Below, piece by piece: positions 55,466 through 64,000 of a stretch of 64,000 nucleotides of DNA. How positions within the stretch are numbered: position 1 is the first letter of the stretch; every line of letters starts with the position of its first letter. The position numbers and the translations under genes are program-made. The DNA comes from Cerioporus squamosus (lineage: Eukaryota > Basidiomycota > Agaricomycetes > Polyporales > Polyporaceae), in the NCBI GenBank assembly GCA_022592435.1, contig JABYQS010000001.1:868001-932000 (forward strand), written 5' to 3'. The notes under the pieces are model-generated. The model had not been told where the DNA came from. It did no database searches and saw nothing but the letters and a program-made list of their open reading frames with translations.

Positions 55466-57813
55466 GGTGGCTTGTGGTCCGGGTTGCGGGTGGGGGACGT
55501 GTGCTGGTGGGTGGATCTCCTCGCGAGATCGCAGGCAGATGTCGGTGGAGAGCGAAGAGACTTTCTGAGGCAGAGATGGCAGTGGAGGTCAAGCGTAGAG
55601 GGATGAATGGATGGACGAAATCCTCGTTGATGACCTTGTTTGGGCGATATCGACGCCAGCGCTCATGCGACCCTATGGGCGTCACCACTGTGGGGTCTCC
55701 CGGGCCACTCACTGTACATCTGGACGCTGTAGACCTGTAGGTTCGACCGAAATTCGACACAAATGAGCTCGCTATCGCGGTAGATATGCTAGATCACAGA
55801 TATTCAACTCTAGTCAAGTAAGTGTGAGTACGCATCCCATATGCGAAGACCGGTGAGCTTGCTCCGTCGTCCAGCTGCAGGTGGCCCCGAGCTACTGATC
55901 CTATCCTTCGCGCTTCCGAATCCCAGTCGACAGCTGGGCCTACATAAGTACTGTGAGGTGTGTACTTACCGGTACCACTCGGACGAATAGACGTAACAAG
56001 ATCTACATATGTATCGATGTGTTAAACCTACTGCTTATGTACAACTGGGACGATGGAGGAGACAGGCAGATATTCGAAAGACTTACGTGGAGACAGGCCT
56101 AGGCCGCAGGAACTATATGGCACTGGCGCACAAGGACAGCATCAACTACTGAAAATAGAGAATGTATTGACACGACGGTAGTTACAAACGATCTGTACCA
56201 CCTTCTATCCGTCGAACATGCAACCACGAAGATCTGCTTCGCGAAGAGGCAGCTAACGAGGTTACACAGAGCGCCACGAAGGCGGAGGGGGTGCCAAAAA
56301 TTATGCGGACGTTGCAAGTCACGCCAAAGCGCAACTCGCTGTCGACGTTGGTCGACGCCGCTGCCGAGACCATCGATATGATGTCTGGCTGTGGTGTAGG
56401 GTCGGAGCCGTCTTTCCTGCGGGCAACGCCGCCTGTGGACAAGAACGCGCATCCAGACACAACGTCCTCGAAACCACGACGAGGAGACAGAGAAGGGGGT
56501 ATCAACCCACACCTTCGAACGAATCGACCCGCGCCGCGCGGCGGAGTCGTACCTCGGGCCTGGCCCGGACGCATCACTGGAACCACTGGGCCCAGGAACC
56601 ATGCACTTCTGGTGCGTTGCAGAGCCGGAGCTCAATGCTCTTCTCCGAGCGACGAGCACGTTGCTCGTATCCATGAGGTTGACGCTATACCGCGTACCCA
56701 TATCATATCGCCTGCTGGAGGTATGGCTTCGTGCAACCGGAGGAGGGTGCCGAGACGGCGAAAGATGACTGCGTGTCGATCCTCGTACGTCCCGTGTCGA
56801 AGCGCGCCAGCTTGGCTTGCCTAGTTGTCCTCGGTCGTCCTAAGCTATTGCTCCAAGGCGCACCACAAGGGCACGCAAGCCCTCGATAGACGCACGAAGC
56901 GCCCTCGTCAAGGCAGCATGGAACTAGCGAAGTCGCCGGAATACGGTTGCGCGATCGTGTCGCGGCCGTTCGATGATAGCGTTGGTGCTCGCTTCATAGC
57001 GTAGCTTCCGAGTGAATGGACACTTCCGACACTGGTCCAAGGCGCGATGAAGCGCAGACGACGGGTACGAAAGGTCTTCTTCGATCCAAGTGCGTGCACG
57101 AGGTCCTCGAATTGGGTATCTGTGGCTCGATGGGTCAAGAACAATGTAGTTCATTCCATTTGCCTATCTTCATAGCGTACGTCCCGCAACCCCTGACGAT
57201 AGGAGTCGAAGGCGTCGATAGCCATCCAGTGAAGGACGGCCTCGTGCGCCCGCCTCGAGACAGCCATGTGCGCGACGTGTTCGTATGCAGCGTGCGATGG
57301 GATCCGTGCGTGTATCGCGTTGCGAATATCCGGTACGTGTGGAACCCAAGAGGGTAGCGGGCCCGACGTGAACGTGAACGTGTATCCGTGACCCGCGGTG
57401 AACGTGGAAGAGACCGGCGGCCTCGACGAAGTAGAGCGATGTCTGCCCGATAAGGGTCAAGAGCCAGAATCGTCGTCCAAATGCCAACGAGGGAACCCAG
57501 TAGGGTTGAGAGAATCGAGAGCGAGGGTCCGAGGGACGAAAAAAAGGGCAGAGCAAAAGCTGGGCAAATCAAAGCAGCGACGGTGTTTTGTAGCTTCACC
57601 CGGAGTTTAGGGCCGGCTTGGGCAGTCGGAACTCGGATCAGATCCATACTCACGTGCTGTCACAAGACAGTCACCCCCATGTATGCGTCACGATGACGTT
57701 TGCGGGGGAGGCAAGAGACTCGAGAGCACAGAGCTGAGAGCATAACTTGACTACCACACAATCACTCGGTCATCTCGAGCTTCCATCGTTGATACTGCAG
57801 AGCACTAGTGACG
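55466..57813. other. 2.3 kb gene-poor region, possible unrecognised or decayed minus-strand gene
   Basis: The part next to 55465 is the TPD3 promoter. From 57653 downward on the minus strand there is a plausible start with two hydrophobic stretches, LQNTVAALICPAFALPFFSS and LSILSTLLGSLVGIWTTILA (57135-57653), then only fragments that change frame (near 57250, 57000 and 56200-56580). It may be a multi-exon membrane-protein gene whose introns I cannot place, or a relic. No family is recognised. Confidence 0.35.
57135..57653 (-). CDS. Possible membrane protein fragment, unknown
   Basis: The frame begins MSMDLIRVPTAQAGPKLRVK and has two hydrophobic segments of about 20 residues each (LQNTVAALICPAFALPFFSS and LSILSTLLGSLVGIWTTILA), followed by an Arg-rich part that looks non-coding. 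If real, an intron probably starts soon after LALDPYRADIAL. There is no homology I can name. Listed because the hydrophobic start is unlike the surrounding noise; it could still be chance. Confidence 0.25.
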   Translation of the reverse strand: MSMDLIRVPTAQAGPKLRVKLQNTVAALICPAFALPFFSSLGPSLSILSTLLGSLVGIWTTILALDPYRADIALLRRGRRSLPRSPRVTDTRSRSRRARYPLGFHTYRIFATRYTHGSHRTLHTNTSRTWLSRGGRTRPSFTGWLSTPSTPIVRGCGTYAMKIGKWNELHCS

Positions 57814-58893
57814 ATGCCAGTCGTCCAGCAAGCCGACCGCGTTATTCTGCAGCACCCCAAGGTAAGATTACACCATCGCCTCTCTATTGTACTTTGTATC
57901 GATCGAGGCTCATCCAAACCGGAAACCAGGGTTCATCCGCAGAGATCCTCCTCTACGGAGCAACTGTCATCTCGTGGAAAGCACCCAGTCCGTCCGGTAC
58001 CGAACCTGTCGAACGTCTATTCGTATCCGGGAAAGCCGCGCTAGACGGGAGCAAACCCGTCCGAGGCGGTATCCCGGTCGTCTTCCCCTGCTTTGGCGCG
58101 CCCACACATCCGACCCACGCCAAGCTGCCCCAGCACGGATTTGCGCGAAACAATGTGTGGACGTTCGATTCCATCGTAATGGACAACGAGGCCGGTGTCT
58201 CAGTTAAACTCAGTGAGTTTATCGCAAACGATCACGCCAGGCACGGCGCTCACTAGACCCATTCCCGGGATTGCAGGCTTGGGACCCAACCCAACCATTC
58301 AGCAGCAGTATGACCAACCCTTTCACTTGGACTTCGTCGTTACATTGGCCGAACACCAGCTGAGCACCGACCTCCATGTCAAGAACACTGGGCTCTCGAC
58401 CAGTCCGCCCATCGAGTTCCAGGCCTTGTTCCACAACTACATCCGCGCCCCCGCAAACGAGGTCCGCGTCTCTCCACTGACCGGCGTTTCCTATTACGAC
58501 AAGACCGAGGCAACAGAGGAGGCGCGCGCGAAACCGAAGGTGGAGAGCCGCCAAGGCGTGGATGTCACCAAGTTCACGGACTCGGTGTACGAGAACGCAC
58601 CTGGACGATACGACGTCGTCTGGCCCTCCGGAGCCGTTGAGATCAAAACAAAGAACTTGAAAGACGTCGTCGTCTGGAACCCCCAGCAGGAGGCCGGGGC
58701 CAAGATCGGAGACATGGAGACTGGTGGATGGTACGACTTTGATTGCACCAGGCTGTTCCCGCCGCTGACCTTGCCGGAACTTATCCACAGGGAGAAGTAT
58801 GTTTGCGTCGAACCAGGCCACGTCCACGGATTTGTTACCCTGCCAGCTGGACAGACCTGGGTGGGTCAGCAGGTGTTGACAGTCAAGGTCTGA
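57814..58893 (+). CDS. Glucose-6-phosphate 1-epimerase (aldose-1-epimerase family)
   Basis: Related to yeast YMR099C, which interconverts alpha and beta glucose 6-phosphate. The start MPVVQQADRVILQHPK at 57814 is followed by an intron and GNQGSSAEILLYGATVISWK, RLFVSGKAALDGSKPVRGGI and PVVFPCFGAPTHPTHAKLPQ, HGFARNNVWTFDS. GGIPVVFPCFG and HGFARN carry the conserved substrate-phosphate Arg and the catalytic His. Then come FHLDFVVTLAEHQLSTDLHV, IEFQALFHNYIRAPANEVRV (catalytic His in ALFHNY), AVEIKTKNLKDVVVWNPQQE, and after a 60-nt intron (58731-58790) EKYVCVEPGHVHGFVTLPAG, with the catalytic Glu in VCVEPGHV, and GQQVLTVKV before TGA at 58891-58893. The intron has no stop and keeps frame; reading through it would put 20 extra residues next to the active site. 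The family fit is complete. Confidence 0.94.
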
Positions 58894-59284
58894 GTTCCTA
58901 TAGTTACAGCAGAAGCCACAAAGTCAATATCCCGTGTATATGTAGCAGAACAATCGTAGCAGTCGATTCTAAACGCGTCGGACGAGCTGAGGAGTAAGTA
59001 CTGGTCGAGCTGGGGAGGTGTTGTCCTAGGCAGACAAATGACGTGCCTCTTGACGAGCAGAGAGGACGGACCAACAACGGGAAGGTGGATAACGCGTCGA
59101 TAGCTGCCGATACTATCCCAAGGCGGACTCGGAGGAACACGTGCTCGACGCGTCGTTCGCGGGCGCGTCTTGAGCTTGAAGGGCTCCTGGCACCTGCGAC
59201 CATCTGCCGACCACTGTCCGCTGTACATATTCACGTCTCCGTTCTTGGTGTAAATTATCTATCTTCTTGGTGGCTCATGGCGAC
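58894..59284. other. Intergenic between the epimerase gene and REV3
   Basis: About 390 bp holds the epimerase 3' UTR and the REV3 promoter. No gene is seen. Confidence 0.4.
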
Positions 59285-62200
59285 ATGTCTTCTCAGATAC
59301 CCTCTCTCCGTGTCAGAATCAACCAGATTGACTACACGGTGGTTCCGCCAGGACCTCTCGACAACTCAACCTTGCATCGCGTCCCCGTCATCCGAATATA
59401 CGGAGACTCTTCCCTCGGCATGAAGACATGCCTGCACATACATCAAGTATATCCCTACTTCTTTGTGGAGTACTTGGGAAAGATGAACCCGGACATTGGT
59501 GCGTCGTCACGTACTCCTACCGCCTATCCTGCCTCAAACCGTTCCCAGTCAACCGCTACACTGCGAAGCTGAAGCACTCCTTGAACCATGCGATAGCGAT
59601 ATCTTTGAAGCGCAATCCTGAGTCTCCTAAGTCCAAGTTCGTCCGTGCAGTGGTGCTTGTGAAGGGCGTGCACTTCTACGGCTTCCATGCCAACTACGCC
59701 CCTTTCCTCAAGGTTCACGTCGCCGACCCTGCATTCGTGAATCGTGCTGTAACTATCATGCAGTCAGGCACTGTCATGAAGACTCGCTTCCGTATGTACG
59801 AGAGCCACATATCCTACCTCTTGCAATTCCTCTGCGACTTCGGTCTGTATGGCTGTGGCTGGATCGACCTCGGCGAGGTCTGGCAACGCGGACGCGACGA
59901 ACTCGCAGAACACGAAGCTGCAAAACCTGAAGAGGCCGGGAGTGGCTTCAAGGACTCGCCATACTTCCGCCAGACGCGAATGCCGCTCGAAGTCGACGCA
60001 GCCGCGCACCAGATCCTCAACAGAAACAAGCTCACACCGCGCAACATACACCACAAATTGACCATCCCTGCCCCGCCACTACCACCCGAGCCGCTCGTCC
60101 TGAGCGTTCGTGAGCTTTGGGAAGATGAACGTCAGCGCCGCTTAGCTAAAGGCCTACCCCCGTCTCCCGAAATTCCGAGAGACCTGAGCGCGAACTCTCG
60201 CGGGTCTGGAGGCGACTGGGTCGCCGAGGCTCGCTGGTGGGAGGAGATTCGGAAGCGCATAGAGCGCGAACGCGGTCGGGAGGCCGTCCCTCCGCGAATG
60301 TCTTGGGAGAAATGGGTCATGACAACGTTCGAGAGTGTTGAAGCCCTCTGGGAGGCCGAGTACAAGACATGGCGGCCCCAGACCCATCGAAGCGACGAAG
60401 CCGGTGTCAAGGATGACGGCATGCAGGGCGAACCTTCAGAAGAGGAACCGAATCCGTACAAGCCGTCCCAGGAGGCCGCATCTACGGGAGAAGGTGCCAT
60501 TGAATCTGAGGGTCATGACGAAGAGGTTGACGTCGACGTCGACGAGACGATGCTCGCAAGCCAGGACATGAGTCGTCTGATGGAACGCGAGGAGGCCGAG
60601 TGGCAGAAGGACACGACTGACCATTACGAGCGACACGACGTTGACGACCGATACGCCGAAGAAGAAGAAGCCGTTGAGGACGGGCCGCCTCCAGACCTGC
60701 AGTCGGAGAATGGTGACGCCGTTGAGGAGAGGTATAGTCTTCACATCATATATTCGACATACTTCTGAAGTCTGCTTGCGTTAGCAATCCGTTCATAGTG
60801 CCTGAGGAGACTACACCATCACCCACAAAGTCATCGAACCCGTTCCAGAGATTTGGTCTAGAATATCGAGGTGCGTGACAATGCAAAGTTGGTCGCGCTC
60901 GTCGACTGACTTTCGGGAAGAACGTCCTCGAGGCAGCGGTCGACGTCAGTCATCTCGAATGGTCCCAGGACACCTACCAAGTGCGTATTCTCTTCCTCAC
61001 CGTTCTATCATATGCTTACAATCTACAAGGGTACTTCATACATGCAATCATGAATCTATCTTGCATCTCAGTTTGTTTGTCCACAGTCCCGCTATTATAC
61101 TCCTGGTTGGCCAACGCCCACGAAGCCGTACACTCTTCATTCCCCGACGAGGACTCCTACGAAACGCCCATTCTCACATACCATGAGTAAGGAGTCAATC
61201 ACTCTCCAAGAAGCACGCTCGTCCCGCGCGATCTTCCAACCCTTAAGACCATCCGAGATTGCGGCTAATGATGAGATACCTGAACCCTTGACCACTGAGG
61301 TCGAGGCTGAAACCCTGCCAGAGGTTTCTCTTTCGGATGACGCAGATGCCAGACCCGCTAAGAGACGAAAGCTCAGCCCGCCACCGGAAGATTTGGCGCA
61401 CTCGTCGGCCTCGTCCAATCCAAGCTTCGGTCCTATGTCCAATCCGTCCTCACACTCGACTCCACCTACCCTACCTAACCTCTACCATGGCAGGAACGCG
61501 TATATCTACCGTACGCAACCTCCTACAGCAGCCGAACTCGTGGGGAGTACGGATCATTATGGTATTCCGAGCAAGGTCTACCGCGACCCCTACTACTCCA
61601 AGGAGAGCGACGCCCCCGAGAGGCCACGGGAATATGCCGGACTTGTCTTCCACCTGAAGGGCGGCGACGGCATCATCAATCTAGACGAATGGAAGAGCGA
61701 TGAGAGCGCGCCGTCGGTCAGGGGCACCCCGTCGTGCGCACTTGATCGGACTGGAGTGGATGGGTGGGAGTACGCGGGCGCGCCACCTAGTGTGAAACAG
61801 GTGCGGAAGTGGTTGAAAGAACAGAAGGGACGTCTGGACGCGCGTCCCGCTCGTGCGAAGGATTCATCGCAGGTAAACAAGCCTCTTCTTGTCAGCGGAA
61901 AGGACCATCGCTCAGATGTCACCCGCAGATCGAGGGTCCAACGCAGCTCAATCCTTATGGAATCAAGAGTACGCTAGCCCCGCGCTCCGACAAAGTCCAG
62001 CGAGAGCGGCAAAACATGACTGTTCTTGCGCTCGAGGTATTTGGTCAGTGTGCCACAGCTGCCGTGCTCGCAGCAACAATCACTGATTCACTTGCTATCG
62101 ACACAGCACCATCCAAGGGTAACAAGGTTCCGGACGCAGGAGATGACGAGATCGCTGCGGTCTTCTACTCGTTTCAGGGTTCCGACCGGGAAGATGGCGG

Positions 62201-64000
62201 GGCGTTCAGTTGCGAATCTGGACTCATTGCCGTTCAGAACGATAAGTTCAGTCAGCGTCGACTGCGGAGCGTCAAGGCAGAATTCGTCGACAGTGAACTG
62301 GATCTACTCAACAGAGTCATTGACGTCATCCTCGACTTCGACCCAGATATCATCTCCGGGTGGGAAGTACAGGCGGCATCCTGGGGATACCTTGGTGCCC
62401 GCGGGCGCAGCTATGGTATGTTTCATGACACGTACTGGTCTTGCCAGTGGCGCAGTGTCTCATGAGCACATGCGATCCAGGGCTGGACGTTGGTGAGCAA
62501 CTATCGCGCGCCCCTGGGCGAACAGCCGGTGGCGGATACGATGCATGGGGAATGAAGACAACTTCGACATTCAAGGTGATTGGGAGGCACGTTCTCAATC
62601 TGTGGCGTATTATGCGCTCAGAGCAGACGCTCAACATCTATACCTTCGAGAACGTGGTGTTCCAACTTTTAAGACGCCGGTATGTTGTTACTTCCCCGTC
62701 TTTCGTTTCGGGCGCTGCTGACGAAGGTGCAGGACCCCTTGGTACAGCCCGCGAACGCTGACCGAATGGTACAACAGTCCCGTTCCGGACCACGCGGCTC
62801 GCGTGCTCCATTATTTCGCGCGCCGGACGGACATGGTCCTAGAGATGCTCGAAGCTGCTGAAGTTGTGACCAAGAATGCGTACGTATCCGACCAGTGTGT
62901 AGCCGCTTGCCTGACTGATGAGGAGCACATAGCGAATTCGCTCGTGTGTTCGGTGTTGACTTCTTCTCCGTGCTGAGCCGTGGCTCTCAGTTCAAAGTGG
63001 AGTCATTCATGTTCCGCATAGCGAAGCCCGAGAGCTTTTTGCTGCTGTCCCCAAGCAAGCAAGACGTAAGACGTCCTTCAATGTTCCACGCGGTTTTCTA
63101 ATATTAGGATTTCAGGTTGGCAAGCAAAATGCCGCCGAATGCATGCCCCTCATCATGGAACCCCTCTCTGCGTTCTACAGCAGCCCCCTTGTAGTTTTGG
63201 ACTTCCAATCACTGTATCCCTCCATCATGATCGCCTATAATTATTGCTATTCTACCTGTCTCGGACGCATCACTGACTTCAGAGGCACCTACAAGTTCGG
63301 GGTCACCGACTTGCGCCAGCCGGCCGGCCTCCTGGATACCCTGCAGGACCACATCAATGGTACGCGTACAGTGACTCACCGCCTTATCAGTTTGACATAT
63401 GCTTTCCTGAACAGTCGCGCCCAATGGCATAATGTATGTGAAGGAGACAGTGCGGAAGGGGTTGTTGGGGCGCATGTTGACCGAACTGCTCGATACGAGG
63501 GTTATGGTCAAGCAGGCTATGAAGGGTGCCAAGGACGACAAAGTATGGTCGACTTCCCCAGCTCACGAGTGTGACGGATTGCTGATTTGTCGCTGTAGGC
63601 TCTTCGCAGGATCCTCGATGCCCGACAGCTTGGTCTCAAGTACATCGCCAACGTCACATATGGCTATACCAGCGCAACCTATTCCGGTCGCATGCCTGCT
63701 GTGGAGATTGCAGACAGCATCGTGCAAAGCGGCAGAGAGACGCTCGAGAAGGCGAGTGAACGTCCGACACCATATGTCGTTTGTTTGAAACATCTGTCCG
63801 CAGGCCATTCGCATCATCAACGGAACGAAGAAATGGGGAGCGAAGGTCGTCTATGGCGATACAGACTCGCTCTTCATCTATCTGCCCGGGAAGACGAAAG
63901 ACCAAGCGTTTCGCACTGGGCAAGACATGGCGGATACGATCACGTCGATGAACCCTGCGCCGGTAAAGCTCAAGTTCGAAAAGGTAAACAAGTGCCGAAG
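59285..64000 (+). CDS. REV3: DNA polymerase zeta catalytic subunit REV3 (3' end outside window)
   Basis: REV3 is the family-B polymerase of translesion synthesis. The start MSSQIPSLRVRINQIDYTVV at 59285 leads into the N-terminal domain: DSSLGMKTCLHIHQVYPYFF, VEYLGKMNPDI joined by an intron to VNRYTAKLKHSLNHAIAISL, FVRAVVLVKGVHFYGFHANY, HISYLLQFLCDFGLYGCGWI and IPAPPLPPEPLVLSVRELWE. An acidic disordered insert (60400-60760) follows. The exonuclease-like region has MTVLALEVFG and LDFDPDIISGWEVQ, with the first catalytic Asp absent, as usual for REV3. The polymerase begins ECMPLIMEPLSAFYSSPLVV. Motif A LDFQSLYPSIMIAYNYCYST, motif B region KYIANVTYGYTSATYSGR and motif C VVYGDTDSLFIYLPG (Asp-Thr-Asp) are intact. 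The gene runs off the window before the thumb and CysA/CysB clusters. Many short introns; no frame break found. Confidence 0.93.

Noticed and set aside
1..64000. tRNA, rRNA and transposon genes
   Set aside because: I looked for B-box-like GGTTCGANNCC on both strands, rRNA-like blocks, reverse transcriptase or transposase motifs and terminal repeats, and saw none convincing. A tRNAscan-SE and RepeatMasker run would settle it.

Overview
The window is nuclear DNA from a filamentous basidiomycete, probably an Agaricomycete. The evidence is dense genes on both strands, many introns of about 50-75 nt with GT-AG ends, short intergenic gaps, and basidiomycete gene families: PriA-type Cys-rich secreted proteins, a PL4 rhamnogalacturonan lyase, a membrane-tailed GH16, a DUF7923/CCCH protein and an OTT_1508-like deaminase. 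No species can be named from sequence alone. Coordinates given for genes span start to stop codon and include introns. Exon joins were read by hand.

Layout. 0-10 kb: 3' end of a PL4 lyase; a secreted GCC-repeat/PriA protein; an SRA-YDG protein (modified-DNA reader); a CCCH zinc-finger protein; a deaminase-like gene of uncertain integrity. 10-19 kb: an uncharacterised protein, a mucin-like GPI protein, MYG1, a SurE-like phosphatase and a GH16 glucanase. 19-26 kb: ribosomal protein eL15 divergent from a MYND protein, an MFSD1-like transporter and a four-TM MARVEL-like protein. 26-40 kb: four consecutive plus-strand genes, namely a RasGEF with a fused degenerate G-domain, the DEAD-box helicase DRS1, anaphase-promoting complex subunit APC4 and a bZIP factor. 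41-49 kb: GPI2 (GPI-anchor synthesis), a small myristoylated protein, a Cys-rich membrane protein divergent from the dynactin actin ARP1, ribosomal protein eS24 divergent from a DUF4870/Tic20-like membrane protein, and a secreted protein. 50-64 kb: a second PriA-domain protein, the PP2A scaffold TPD3, a gene-poor 2.3 kb stretch, a glucose-6-phosphate 1-epimerase and the 5' three quarters or so of REV3 (DNA polymerase zeta), which runs off the window.

Most genes are housekeeping and unrelated to one another. Secreted or cell-wall functions (PL4, GCC/PriA, GPI mucin, GH16, secreted 49 kb protein, second PriA protein) are interspersed, and several of them carry a clear TATA box. Divergent housekeeping pairs share short promoters of 217-347 bp.

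Notable points: a PriA-type gene built by exact exon-bounded duplication with a conserved phase-2 intron; a 12-nt microexon in GH16; a GC-AG intron in the SurE gene; a start codon isolated in its own coding exon in the eS24 gene; an SRA reader two genes from a deaminase-fold gene; and a recurring pattern of single-base frame breaks or an in-frame stop in otherwise well-conserved genes (near 3.69, 10.20, 12.05, 13.13, 26.85 and 44.49 kb). The breaks look either like consensus indel errors or like a decaying haplotype.
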